Of a DNA stretch of 64,000 bases, positions 63,932 to 64,000 are shown piece after piece. The notes under the pieces are model-generated. The model was given only the letters and a program-made list of their open reading frames with translations. It was not told where the DNA came from and made no database searches. Within the stretch, counting starts at the first letter, position 1, and each line of letters begins with the position of its first letter. This DNA is from Phaseolus vulgaris (taxonomy: Eukaryota > Streptophyta > Magnoliopsida > Fabales > Fabaceae): positions 3,425,913 through 3,489,912 of the forward strand of contig NC_023750.2 in the NCBI RefSeq assembly GCF_000499845.2, given 5' to 3'. A program made the translations under genes and the position numbers.

Positions 63932-64000
63932 CTACAGGCCAACAAGATATAAAATTAAGAGTCAGATTCTTAATAATCAATCAGCTCATAAAGAAGAATG

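Overview
The window looks like nuclear DNA from a dicot plant, most likely a legume of the bean/cowpea/soybean group. Evidence: split genes with short GT-AG exons in very AT-rich spacers, a legume-style TIR-NBS-LRR gene with a C-terminal post-LRR exon, plant cell-wall and ribosomal protein genes, and a dense load of plant transposons. The species is not certain from sequence alone. No prokaryotic features, CRISPR arrays or tRNA/rRNA genes were seen.

Layout. 1-7.1 kb: transposon debris. It holds a CACTA (En/Spm) DUF4218 fragment on +, a CACTA terminal end, and on - CACTA transposase fragments around a piece of a resistance-gene LRR; a candidate hAT-type inverted-repeat element follows at 5.6-7.1 kb. 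7.3-23.4 kb: a tandem segmental duplication carrying two TIR-NBS-LRR (TNL) genes on -, both disabled in their LRR exon by different mutations. A Ty1/copia gag remnant lies between them, and an L1-type LINE of about 5 kb is inserted in the flank of the second unit. 23.8-30.3 kb: a decayed Ty3/gypsy element, a non-coding repeat shared with the start of the window, and a decayed Ty1/copia pol. 30.7-34.0 kb: an intact six-exon FKBP15-type peptidyl-prolyl isomerase gene (+). 35.1-42.4 kb: a Mutator-like element (MULE) with long inverted ends and a dead transposase on -, split by a young, structurally complete but pol-deleted Ty3/gypsy element (two 726-bp LTRs, 5-bp target duplication). 43.1-48.4 kb: an intact 13-exon gene for a ROF1/ROF2-type multidomain FKBP with TPRs (+). 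50.0-50.4 kb: another MULE C-terminal fragment. 52.5-54.6 kb: an intact 40S ribosomal protein S8 gene (+) with a classic ribosomal-protein promoter. 54.6-59.2 kb: AT-rich spacer with small remnants. 59.2-63.9 kb: the last four exons of a CSLC-type glycan synthase gene (-), whose 5' part lies beyond the window.

How the genes relate. Four ordinary housekeeping or developmental genes look functional: FKBP15, ROF-type FKBP, RPS8 and CSLC. FKBP15 next to a ROF gene matches the Arabidopsis gene order, so this is an ancient linkage now stretched by transposons. The TNL pair is a decaying resistance-gene cluster. Its shared oddities, Gln in place of the TIR catalytic Glu and MHP in place of MHD, predate the duplication. 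I found no clearly new molecular system. The most unusual structures are the convergently truncated TNL pair with an intronless TIR-NBS fusion, the gypsy-in-MULE nest, and the CACTA/LRR chimera.
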